In this document: in pieces, positions 33,747 through 41,381 of the stretch
Layout: each line of letters starts with the position of its first letter
Numbering within the stretch: position 1 is the first letter of the stretch
Program-made: the position numbers and the translations under genes
Notes under the pieces: model-generated
Told to the model about the DNA's origin: nothing
Seen by the model: the letters and a program-made list of their open reading frames with translations, nothing else
Database searches by the model: none
Assembly: GCA_017470485.1 (NCBI GenBank)
Contig: JAFUYQ010000017.1
Location: 124,001 to 188,000, forward strand
Origin: Synergistaceae bacterium
GTDB lineage: Bacteria; Synergistota; Synergistia; Synergistales; Aminobacteriaceae
Length of the DNA: 64,000 bases
Direction: 5' to 3'

Positions 33747-35567
33747 GTGTCAATAGTTTTCAAGTGCAAGATGTGCGGCGGCGACTTAGACATTCAAGAG
33801 GGAGCAACTATCGTTAAATGTCTCTACTGCGGAAGCAAGCAGACACTTCCCAAAATTGATGACGACAAACGAAGAAGCCTTTACAGCCGTGCAAATTATT
33901 TCCGTCAGAACGGCGATTTCGATAAGGCCGTTAAAATTTATGAGCAGATTTTGAGCGAGGACAACACTGACGCTGAAACTTACTGGTCGTTAGTTTTGTG
34001 CCGCTACGGTGTCGAATATGTCGAAGACCCTGCAACACATACTAGAGTCCCGACAGTCAACAGAACTCAGGCCATACCCGTAACCTCAGACGCTGATTAC
34101 AAAATGGCATTGAAGTATGCTGACGTTTCACAGTTTGCGGTATATCAGGCCGAAGCGAAAGCGATCGATAAAATTCAGCATGACATGCTCGAAATTTCAA
34201 GGCGCGAAAAACCTTTTGACGTTTTCATTTCGTACAAGGACAGCGACAGTAACGGCCAGCGTACTTTGGATTCGGTCTTGGCCGTTGACCTTTACGAAAA
34301 ACTCACTCAGGAGGGCTTCAAGGTCTTTTGTTCAAGAATTACCCTTGAGGACAAGATAGGACAGAAGTACGAGCCTTATATCTTCGCGGCACTCAATTCC
34401 GCTCCCGTAATGATAGCTCTGGGAACACGCCCCGAATATTTCAACGCCGTTTGGGTTCGCAACGAATGGAGCAGGTATTTGAATATGATTCACAACGGCG
34501 CTAAGAAAACGTTAATACCTGCTTTCAGGGACATGTCGCCCTACGAACTGCCCGAAGAATTTTCACACCTTCAGGCGCAGGACATGAGCAAGATCGGGTT
34601 CATGCAGGATTTGATTCGCGGTGTGAGGAAGTTAATCCGCCCCGAAACTCCCAAAGCCGAAACCGTCATAGTGAACGGCGGAACATCGAACGCTGCCCCC
34701 TTGCTCAAACGTGCGTCTATGTTCATAGCAGAGGGAGATTTTGAGAATGCAGAGGCTTACTGCGAGAGAGTGCTTGACATTGATCCCGAAAACGGAACGG
34801 CCTATCTCGGCAAGTTAATGGCTAAAAAACGCTTGAAGCGTCGCAGGGATTTCGCGAATTTACCGGAGCCTTTTGACAAAGATAATGACTACCAAAGGTT
34901 CGTGCGTTATGGGAATGCTCAAATTATCGCGGAACTTAAGGGGTATGTCGCGGCCATTAAAGACAGAATCAAGGAACAGGCTCGCATTGAGGCACAGCGT
35001 GAAGCAGAGCAAGCAGAACAAGCAAAAAAGAGAAGAAAACGTAACATCATACTTTCCGCCGCCGTTGCCGCCGTTATCATAATCCCTTTGCTCTGGATTG
35101 GGCATATTCGCTCCTCATTCATTGACATTTGCAGAAATGGAACTGAACAAGAAATCATCAATGCCATTAGTGGAATGGTAAATACTAATGAGGCACTGAG
35201 AATTACCGCAGGTCGCGGCAAAACAGAGGCTATGAAAGCACTGATTAAGGCCGGGGCTGAGGTCAACGCTAAGAACTATTACGGCATTACTGCGCTGATG
35301 AGGGCTGCAGAGAACGGCAACGCGGAAGCCGTAAAGGTGTTGCTTAACGCCGGGGCTGATGTAAACGCTAAGGACAATAACGTCGAGACTGCGCTGATAA
35401 AGGCTGTATGGAGAGGCAACGCGGAAGCCATAAAGGTACTGCTTAACGCTGGGGCTGATGTCAACATCAGGGATAAATACGGCAAAAGGGCAGTCGATTA
35501 CGCACGAGATAATTATTTGTTCCAAGGCACAAACGTTCTGAAACGACTCGAGCAGTTAAGCAAGTAA
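33747..35567 (+). CDS. Zinc ribbon-TPR-TIR-transmembrane-ankyrin protein
   Basis: A 606-residue multidomain protein starting at GTG 33747 after CGGAGG. Residues 7-28 are a zinc ribbon (Cys 7, 10, 25, 28). Residues 42-85 form a TPR-like helical pair (YFRQNGDFDKAVKIYEQIL). Residues 155-300 are a TIR domain: KPFDVFISYKDSDSNG, then GFKVFCSRITLEDKIG, with Glu209 (QKYEPYIF) where TIR NAD hydrolases have their catalytic Glu. Residues 318-350 are a second TPR-like pair, 400-430 a charged coil, 433-451 a membrane helix, and 484-580 three ankyrin repeats ending NAGADVNAKDN. Similar zinc ribbon-TPR-TIR proteins occur in gut bacteria; the membrane-ankyrin tail is the unusual part. Its role is unknown: immunity, signalling or host interaction are possible. 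Confidence 0.85.
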   Translation: MSIVFKCKMCGGDLDIQEGATIVKCLYCGSKQTLPKIDDDKRRSLYSRANYFRQNGDFDKAVKIYEQILSEDNTDAETYWSLVLCRYGVEYVEDPATHTRVPTVNRTQAIPVTSDADYKMALKYADVSQFAVYQAEAKAIDKIQHDMLEISRREKPFDVFISYKDSDSNGQRTLDSVLAVDLYEKLTQEGFKVFCSRITLEDKIGQKYEPYIFAALNSAPVMIALGTRPEYFNAVWVRNEWSRYLNMIHNGAKKTLIPAFRDMSPYELPEEFSHLQAQDMSKIGFMQDLIRGVRKLIRPETPKAETVIVNGGTSNAAPLLKRASMFIAEGDFENAEAYCERVLDIDPENGTAYLGKLMAKKRLKRRRDFANLPEPFDKDNDYQRFVRYGNAQIIAELKGYVAAIKDRIKEQARIEAQREAEQAEQAKKRRKRNIILSAAVAAVIIIPLLWIGHIRSSFIDICRNGTEQEIINAISGMVNTNEALRITAGRGKTEAMKALIKAGAEVNAKNYYGITALMRAAENGNAEAVKVLLNAGADVNAKDNNVETALIKAVWRGNAEAIKVLLNAGADVNIRDKYGKRAVDYARDNYLFQGTNVLKRLEQLSK

Positions 35568-35606
35568 AAAATATTAGGGGCATTGTGCGAGTCGGCAATG
35601 CTCCTT
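35559..35606 (+). repeat. 48-bp direct repeat, copy 2, with TIR-gene terminator
   Basis: It again starts at AGC AAG TAA, the end of the TIR gene, and carries the hairpin GGGGCATTG/CAATGCTCC followed by TTTTATT. It sits between the convergent TIR and ricT genes. Same length as copy 1, with about seven mismatches, clustered after the stop codon and in the loop. Confidence 0.75.
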
Positions 35607-36707
35607 TTATTCTTCAGGTTTAGAGCGTGGCTTCTTAGGTTTTTTCCGTCTTGGTTTCGGAATAGTTCCGCCCTCTGAGGCTTTCTGAATTTTAGGCTTA
35701 ACTTTTTTATCGCCCTTCGCCTTAACACCCCGTACTGACTTCACTCCCTGAGACTTTAATTTTTCCGCACGCGCCTTTATCGCCGCAATCCTTTCGGCAG
35801 CCTTGCGCTTCTTTTCCGCGAGTTCTTTATCCTCGCCCCATTCCTCGCCCTTTAGAACGGTGTCCTTGAAGTCAGGGAACTCGCTTATCGCTACAGGCAC
35901 AAGCCTACCTGTCGGAAATCTTATATTAACTCGCTCATTCCCTACATCAATGCTCTCAAGAACATATACTCCGCGCTCAGTCTTAATTTTTGCGCCCGGG
36001 CCGGGAAGTTTCGACCATACTTCGGAATACAGTTCCTTCTCGTATGACATACAGCACATTAACCGTCCGCATAACCCTGAAATCTTCGTGGGGTTTAAGG
36101 CTGACCTCTGCTCCTTAACTATTCTTATGCTTATCGGGCTGAAACCCCTGAGCCAGTAACCGCAGCAGCAAGGCCGTCCGCATGAGGATATTCCCTGAAC
36201 TATTCTTGCCTCGTCGCGAATACCAATCTGCCTCATCTCTATCCTCGTCCGAAATTCATACGCTAAATCCCGAACGTACTCCCTGAAATCCACACGCTGT
36301 CCGGCCGTAAAATAAAAATACAATCTCCGACGGTCTAACATGTATTCGACATCAACAAGTTTCATGCTCAGACGGTGTTCGGAAAGTATGTCCCTTCCGA
36401 CAAGAAGGGCTTCTTCCTCCTCGCGGCGGCACATGTAATAATTCTCTATGTCATCAGAGTCGGCCTCCCTCACAAATTCAACGTCCTGCAATACCGCCTC
36501 TGAAGCGTCCTCGAACTTCGATGTGTTACGCTTGTATTTCTCCTGCTGTTCAGGCGTTAGGACACCGCCGGGCAGTCCCATTTCATAACCCCTCGATGTC
36601 CTTAATACCGCCCAGCGCGGACGCTCAAGGTTAAAATTCATTCTTTCATCTATCTTCGCAAGCCCCAAATATCTGGGCTTACCAAATATCGTCAAGTATA
36701 CGCTCAT
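35607..36707 (-). CDS. ricT: RicT/YaaT-like PSP1-domain protein
   Basis: A 366-residue protein of the PSP1 (YaaT/RicT) family. The core has RRRLYFYFTAGQRVDFREYV, RTRIEMRQIGIRDEARIVQG, the Cys-rich segment SSCGRPCCCGYWL and CGRLMCCMSYE. In Bacillus, RicT joins an iron-sulfur complex that steers RNase Y. The C-terminal 75 residues are a Lys/Arg-rich tail that may bind RNA. It overlaps holB by 29 bases, a conserved neighbour order (tmk-yaaR-holB-ricT). Confidence 0.93.
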   Translation of the reverse strand: MSVYLTIFGKPRYLGLAKIDERMNFNLERPRWAVLRTSRGYEMGLPGGVLTPEQQEKYKRNTSKFEDASEAVLQDVEFVREADSDDIENYYMCRREEEEALLVGRDILSEHRLSMKLVDVEYMLDRRRLYFYFTAGQRVDFREYVRDLAYEFRTRIEMRQIGIRDEARIVQGISSCGRPCCCGYWLRGFSPISIRIVKEQRSALNPTKISGLCGRLMCCMSYEKELYSEVWSKLPGPGAKIKTERGVYVLESIDVGNERVNIRFPTGRLVPVAISEFPDFKDTVLKGEEWGEDKELAEKKRKAAERIAAIKARAEKLKSQGVKSVRGVKAKGDKKVKPKIQKASEGGTIPKPRRKKPKKPRSKPEE

Positions 36708-37428
36708 AATTCCCCTTTTCCTCTCTTAGTGTCAGGATTATCACATCACATAACATCGGTACTGATAAATTTTTCCGTGATGATATTATTTTCAGGCATT
36801 CAATACGTTCCGAAAGTGCCACATTGCCGGAACGGAGAGCATTCTCGCACCAGCCCTCCAAATCTCCCGTTACTGATTCCGAATCGTTATTTTTCCGCGC
36901 AGTCCTTAACCATTCAAGCCACTCAGCAGAATTTTCAGGCATTCTCTTTGGATTAACGCGCTCGTCCGAAATCAATACGCTGTAATGCGAACGGCTCTTC
37001 AGCGTCGGAAGAAATAATCTCCCGTCCTCCATCAAAAAAAGAATCACTCCATGATTCGGAGGTTCTTCAGCGAGTTTCAAGAGGCTGTTAGCCGCCTGAA
37101 CGTTAAGTTTATCCGCGCACCTCACTACAGCTAAACGCCTCTTTGATTCCATAGGCATCAACGCGAAATTCTCGATTAACCAGCGGCATGACCCCTCGTA
37201 ATTTGCTTTTGCAGGGTCGCCGATTACAGGAGGCTTATCGCCAGTTCCGATTATGATTAAGTCAGGGTGCGACAGCCTGTAACTTCCAAGTATAAGGCGC
37301 GATAACGACTCTATGATTTCATCATGCCACTTCAACGGCGCACATATCGCGCGGCATTGAGGAACGTTACCGGCCTCAGTCTCCTTCAGAATTTCGCGCC
37401 ACGTTACATTAGCAGTGAGATCAGACAA
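36679..37428 (-). CDS. holB: DNA polymerase III delta-prime-like subunit
   Basis: A 249-residue clamp-loader protein, shorter than the usual ~320. It has LAVVRCADKLNVQAANSLLKLAEEPP, the delta-prime signature, and a helical C-terminal part. The usual N-terminal P-loop and zinc knuckle are not visible; delta-prime subunits are often ATPase-inactive, so it may be only a structural clamp-loader subunit. The N-terminus begins WREILKETEAGNVPQCRAICAP. It overlaps yaaR by 25 bases and ricT by 29. Confidence 0.83.
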   Translation of the reverse strand: MSDLTANVTWREILKETEAGNVPQCRAICAPLKWHDEIIESLSRLILGSYRLSHPDLIIIGTGDKPPVIGDPAKANYEGSCRWLIENFALMPMESKRRLAVVRCADKLNVQAANSLLKLAEEPPNHGVILFLMEDGRLFLPTLKSRSHYSVLISDERVNPKRMPENSAEWLEWLRTARKNNDSESVTGDLEGWCENALRSGNVALSERIECLKIISSRKNLSVPMLCDVIILTLREEKGNYERILDDIW

Positions 37429-37862
37429 CCTTTTATCTCCTCCATTAATGCAAGTGCCTTAGTCCTGTTTCCCTCGTAAAGAAATGCCTCCTCTAATTCC
37501 TCCATTGCCTTTCCTGCCCGTTCAATCGTTACGTACATTTTTCGGTCGGTCTTGCGCCACCGCATATCACGTTTTATGCGTAGACCTTTGGCAGCTCTCT
37601 TCAGAAGTTCATGGAGAACATTCCTGTATTCCTCGATTAACCTTCCGCCCGGAAACACTGACAATTTGTCCGACAGGTCGTAGAGACGGTCTAACAGTTC
37701 TTCAAGCTCAGCTGCCTCCATAGCAGAGTCAAACGAAAACGATGATGACGCTATCGAGTTTGCAGGGCTTGCATGATTTCCGCTGTTAGAGCCGTATTCG
37801 ATTCTGGGCTGTGATGAGGCGGCAGGTTCATTTCCGCGCCGCTTTATCTGAATCGCGCTCAC
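37404..37862 (-). CDS. yaaR: YaaR family protein (DUF327)
   Basis: A 152-residue small helical protein of unknown function. Residues 1-45 are a variable Ser-rich stretch; the core is LEELLDRLYDLSDKLSVFPG, LIEEYRNVLHELLKRAAKGL and DRKMYVTIERAGKAMEELEE, the DUF327 pattern. It lies between tmk and holB, its usual place in Firmicutes and Synergistota. The 4-base overlap with tmk suggests coupling. Confidence 0.85.
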   Translation of the reverse strand: MSAIQIKRRGNEPAASSQPRIEYGSNSGNHASPANSIASSSFSFDSAMEAAELEELLDRLYDLSDKLSVFPGGRLIEEYRNVLHELLKRAAKGLRIKRDMRWRKTDRKMYVTIERAGKAMEELEEAFLYEGNRTKALALMEEIKGCLISLLM

Positions 37863-38476
37863 GTTACGGCCTCCAGACGCGACAGAATTTCCGCGCAGAC
37901 TTCATCTTCATTGAGTTCACCGCACGGCACTCGTATGAATCTCTCCGGCTCATCGTCCGCAATCCTCCTGTACGTTTCCGAAACATGCTTCAGTAACGGC
38001 AGACCTTCCTCCTCGAATTTATCGCTCTTATTTCCGCGCGATTTTATCCGCTCAACAGCAATCTCCGGCGGAATGTCGAGAAAAATCTTTATGTCAGGTT
38101 CAGGGAAATTGCAGGCTCTTATGATTCGTTTGACCTGCGAGAAGTTCAGCTTATGCCCACCCGACTGATAAGCAAGCGTTGACTCGTTATAGCGTTCGCA
38201 GATTACATTGAAGCCCTGACGAAGTGAAGGAAGTATCACCCTGTTCACATGCTCCGACCTGTCTGCAAGAAATAAAAGCAATTCCGACATGGCCGAGTAA
38301 CTTTTGCTGTCAAGTATAAAATCCCTGAGCGTTTTACCGTCCGGCCACCCTCCGGGCTCAAACGTCCTGACCGTTTTGCAGCCTGTACGTTCCTCAAGCC
38401 ACTCCGCAATTCTCAATGACTGCGTACTCTTTCCGCAGCCGTCTATTCCTTCTATGGTGATGAATTTCACTGACAT
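37859..38476 (-). CDS. tmk: Thymidylate kinase
   Basis: A 205-residue dTMP kinase. It has the P-loop GIDGCGKST, the TFEPGGWPDGKTLRDF substrate loop, LLLFLADRSEHV and the lid-side motif ICERYNESTLAYQSGG. It phosphorylates dTMP to dTDP for DNA synthesis. Length and motifs are complete. It starts one base after the S55 gene stop and overlaps yaaR by 4 bases. Confidence 0.96.
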   Translation of the reverse strand: MSVKFITIEGIDGCGKSTQSLRIAEWLEERTGCKTVRTFEPGGWPDGKTLRDFILDSKSYSAMSELLLFLADRSEHVNRVILPSLRQGFNVICERYNESTLAYQSGGHKLNFSQVKRIIRACNFPEPDIKIFLDIPPEIAVERIKSRGNKSDKFEEEGLPLLKHVSETYRRIADDEPERFIRVPCGELNEDEVCAEILSRLEAVT

Positions 38477-38477
38477 T

Positions 38478-40184
38478 TTATTTCTCCGTGTGGATTATAC
38501 GCCTCATCAGCCCGTCTACAACATATTCAGTGCTGTAGACTTTCAATGTTCCCTCTTTAATCCGGCGTTCTTTAGTCTCGCTGAGGTATTCTTCCTCTTC
38601 GGGAAGAAGATCTGATTCTTTGCTTTGTTTTGACTTTGCGCCCGATTTCTTTTTCCTGAGAATTTCGCCGAGAAGTCCGCCGGTTTTATCAGCGTTGAGT
38701 TCGGCAATCAGCTGGTTGTTGGAGTCGGCAGCACGAAATTCAGTCATAAGACGTTCGAGACTGCCTATTGATTTCCAGCCCCCTTCAATTCCTGCCTGAC
38801 CGAATGACTGAGTGCCTCCTCCCCTCACTATAAGCTCGATAACCCCGTCAGCGTCCTCAGGAATTTTCATCTTGAATTTTTCCGTTACTGTCTCGGAACG
38901 CCAGCCTCTCATCTTCACCGAGACTTCTATTTCATCGCCGGGCTTTGCCTCCTCAACAGTTTCGACTTCCTCTATCATAAGGACTTTCGGATTCTGAGTG
39001 GCCTCTATCGTAATTCTGAAGCCGGAGGGGAAAACGTCATTAAAAGGCTGGGTAAGGTAAGCGTTTATGATTGTCTTAACCTGCTTGAACGCCTCTGGAA
39101 TTATATTGTCCTCAGAGAAAAATATATCCTTTCTCGTCCAGCCGTTAGGGAGATTCTTGCCGTCAATCCTAAGCGTAACGCTCATAGTTCCCTGACCCTT
39201 CCGCCCCCACAGCTCCTCCGCCAATGCTGTGCAGACCGCCGAAACAAGTTCATCAGTAAGAAACTCATCGGCCACAGTCCTGAAGCGGCATTTATTCTCA
39301 GTGTTCCTGTCCAAGTCCCTGAAGACGAACTCGCCCGAAACCGATGGAGCATAATACCCCGTCCGACCTAGAAGCCCCGTCTCCCTGTCCTGAGTAACAG
39401 TTCCGTTAATGCCCGTGATTGACGCTATCTTGAACGGAAATGACGAACTGTTCACAAGGTCATGAACGTACACTCCTGCCGAAGGGTAATTGACCGCGCC
39501 CCTCTTGAGGAAGTCATGACCCATTGCGAGGAAGCCTCCGTTCTTAGCGGTAGCCGTAACTGTTCCTACCGCTGAGAGTTCGACATCGCCCCATACAAGA
39601 AGAACTCCTATAGCATCGCCCGGCCTGAATTTCTGAGGGGTTTCAGGATTTGCCACAGCACCGCCGGAATTTATACCTGCTCCCTGAGTGATATTAACTC
39701 CGAGTTTCCGCGATAATTCTGAGAGTGCCGGAGTGTTCGCGCTCAATCCCGAAATTGATACGTCAGTCAATGCGGGACTATTACGCCCTGTTTCGTACCG
39801 GCTCAATGAACACATTGTCTCAATCGGAATCATCAATGCAAGTGTCTGGTCTGAATTTTCCCAGCCGCTTCGGATTGCTCCGGCGAGCTTCCCTTCAATG
39901 AAGACCGGCGATCCGCTCATACCCTGAGCAAGTTTGACACCGCCCGTTAATTTCACGAGGACTAAATCTTTAACGTTATGATTCGGAATCTGAGGGATTA
40001 CGCTTATGATTTTAACGGGAACTTTTGAAGGCTCAGTTCCTTTCAGGACGGTCAGAAAGTAACCTGTCATTCCGGATTTAAGACTGCTTACGGGAATTAT
40101 TTTCTGTTCGGGAACAAAGTCAGCACCGTATGAACAGCACGAAAACCCAAGCAATACCGCAAAAATTAAGAGCCTCTTAAACAT
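38478..40184 (-). CDS. Exported SpoIVB-like (S55) peptidase-domain protein
   Basis: A 568-residue exported protein: signal peptide LLIFAVLLGFSCCSYG. The S55 region includes SSLKSGMTGYFLTVLKGTEPS, the nucleophile block QGMSGSPVFIEGKLAGAI (Ser near 90-92) and a candidate His in GGFLAMGHDFLKRGAV. SpoIVB is a spore-formation signalling protease in Bacillus; Synergistota do not sporulate, so this must do something else, perhaps envelope signalling. Residues 400-500 hold beta-rich repeats, and the last 60 are charged. It overlaps prfB by 8 bases. Confidence 0.82.
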   Translation of the reverse strand: MFKRLLIFAVLLGFSCCSYGADFVPEQKIIPVSSLKSGMTGYFLTVLKGTEPSKVPVKIISVIPQIPNHNVKDLVLVKLTGGVKLAQGMSGSPVFIEGKLAGAIRSGWENSDQTLALMIPIETMCSLSRYETGRNSPALTDVSISGLSANTPALSELSRKLGVNITQGAGINSGGAVANPETPQKFRPGDAIGVLLVWGDVELSAVGTVTATAKNGGFLAMGHDFLKRGAVNYPSAGVYVHDLVNSSSFPFKIASITGINGTVTQDRETGLLGRTGYYAPSVSGEFVFRDLDRNTENKCRFRTVADEFLTDELVSAVCTALAEELWGRKGQGTMSVTLRIDGKNLPNGWTRKDIFFSEDNIIPEAFKQVKTIINAYLTQPFNDVFPSGFRITIEATQNPKVLMIEEVETVEEAKPGDEIEVSVKMRGWRSETVTEKFKMKIPEDADGVIELIVRGGGTQSFGQAGIEGGWKSIGSLERLMTEFRAADSNNQLIAELNADKTGGLLGEILRKKKSGAKSKQSKESDLLPEEEEYLSETKERRIKEGTLKVYSTEYVVDGLMRRIIHTEK

Positions 40185-41284
40185 CGCCCCTTGCCTTCTG
40201 CCTCAGATATTCCATTATGAAGCCGTTAATGTCGCCGTCCAAGACTGACTGAATATTGCCCTTCTCGTAATTAGTCCTGTGGTCTTTTACCATAGTATAA
40301 GGGTGAAGAACATAACTTCGGATTTGACTGCCCCAAGTTGATTCTTTCTTCTCACCGACGACTGATGATAATTCTTCCTGACGTTCCTGTTCGGCTAACT
40401 CGTACAGTCTGCTTTTAAGAACGTGCATGGCTGTCTGACGGTTCATGTGCTGGGAGCGTTCGTTCTGGCAGGTTACGACTATGCCGGTCGGGAGGTGAGT
40501 GATTCTTACCGCGCTGTCAGTCCTGTTGACGTACTGCCCTCCTGCGCCCGATGCCCTGAAAGTGTCAATCTTCAAATCCTCCGGCTTTATCTCAATGTCA
40601 ACATCATCGCTGAACTCCGGCGATACTAAAACGCTCGCAAAACTCGTGTGTCTCCTGTGCGCCGAATCGAACGGCGATATTCTCACGAGCCTGTGAACTC
40701 CTCTTTCAGCTTTCAGGAAACCGTAAGCATATTCGCCCTCAACAAGTATCGTTGCGCTCTTAATGCCCTCGCCCTCGTCGGCAGTAGCTTCGATGACTTT
40801 TGCTTTAAGCCCCGAACGTTCGCAGTATCTGAGGTACATTCGCATTAACATTCCGGCCCAGTCCTGAGAGTCGAGTCCTCCCGAACCTGCGTGAATCATT
40901 AAAATCGCGCTGGCGTTGTCGTAAGGCTCATTGAGGAGAAGGAGGAGGCTTTCGCGTTCTAGCCTTGAACGTAAATCGGAGGCTCGCCGGAAAAATTCGG
41001 CCTCAAGTTCATGGTCATCATCTTCCTGAAGAAGAGTCTCTAACGTGATTAAGTCCTCGTATTCTGAACGTATGAATTTCCAGCTTTCTAATCGTGAATT
41101 AATCTGCGATAACTCTTTGAGAATTTCCTCATGACCTTCGGAGTTCCAGAAGTCTGCGCTTGAGGACTGCTGAGTGAGTTTCACCGACTGCGATTCTAAT
41201 GCGTCAAGGTCAAAGGCTGTCCTGCATATTCTGAATCAGCGTATGCAGTTCTTCCAGTTCTGTTTTAATATTGGGGTTCATCAT
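40177..41284 (-). CDS. prfB: Peptide chain release factor 2, with programmed +1 frameshift
   Basis: RF2 ends translation at UGA and UAA. The first codons begin at ATG 41284 (AAAGG 7 bases upstream) and read MMNPNIKTELEELHTLIQ, up to an in-frame TGA at 41212-41210 preceded by CTT. The +1 frame continues DLDALESQSVKLTQQSS and stays open to 40177. The total is about 368 residues. The anticodon-like SPF (RISPFDSAHRR) and the catalytic GGQ (GAGGQYVNRTD) are present. Without the shift the conserved N-terminus would be lost, so the frameshift is needed for the full protein. Confidence 0.95.
41209..41215 (-). promoter_or_regulatory. RF2 programmed frameshift site
   Basis: CTT TGA C on the minus strand, the shift site known from most bacterial prfB genes: low RF2 makes the ribosome pause at UGA and slip +1 into GAC. 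AGGA lies about 6-9 bases before CTT and may act as the internal Shine-Dalgarno-like stimulator, though it is weaker than the usual AGGGGG. Confidence 0.9.
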
Positions 41285-41331
41285 TCTAAACCTTTCGTGA
41301 ATAATTTTGTGAATTATCATAGCACAGCCAT

Positions 41332-41367
41332 CAAAAAAAATGCCCCGTCCCAAAATGAACGGAGCAT
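41332..41367 (-). terminator. Terminator after the giant CTERM gene
   Basis: On the minus strand ATGCTCCGT pairs with ACGGGGCAT (one G-T) around a 10-base loop and is followed by TTTTTTTT. It separates the 41382-46121 gene from prfB. Confidence 0.85.
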
Positions 41368-41381
41368 TAATTTTTTTCAAA

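Noticed and set aside
35260-35480. Short-period DNA repeat that could suggest a CRISPR array
   Set aside because: The repeats are coding ankyrin units (LLNAGADVN), about 33 codons apart, without unique spacers of constant size.
40177-41184. Complete prfB starting at 41184
   Set aside because: The start would lack the conserved N-terminal helix; the upstream frame with CTT TGA C explains the full protein.
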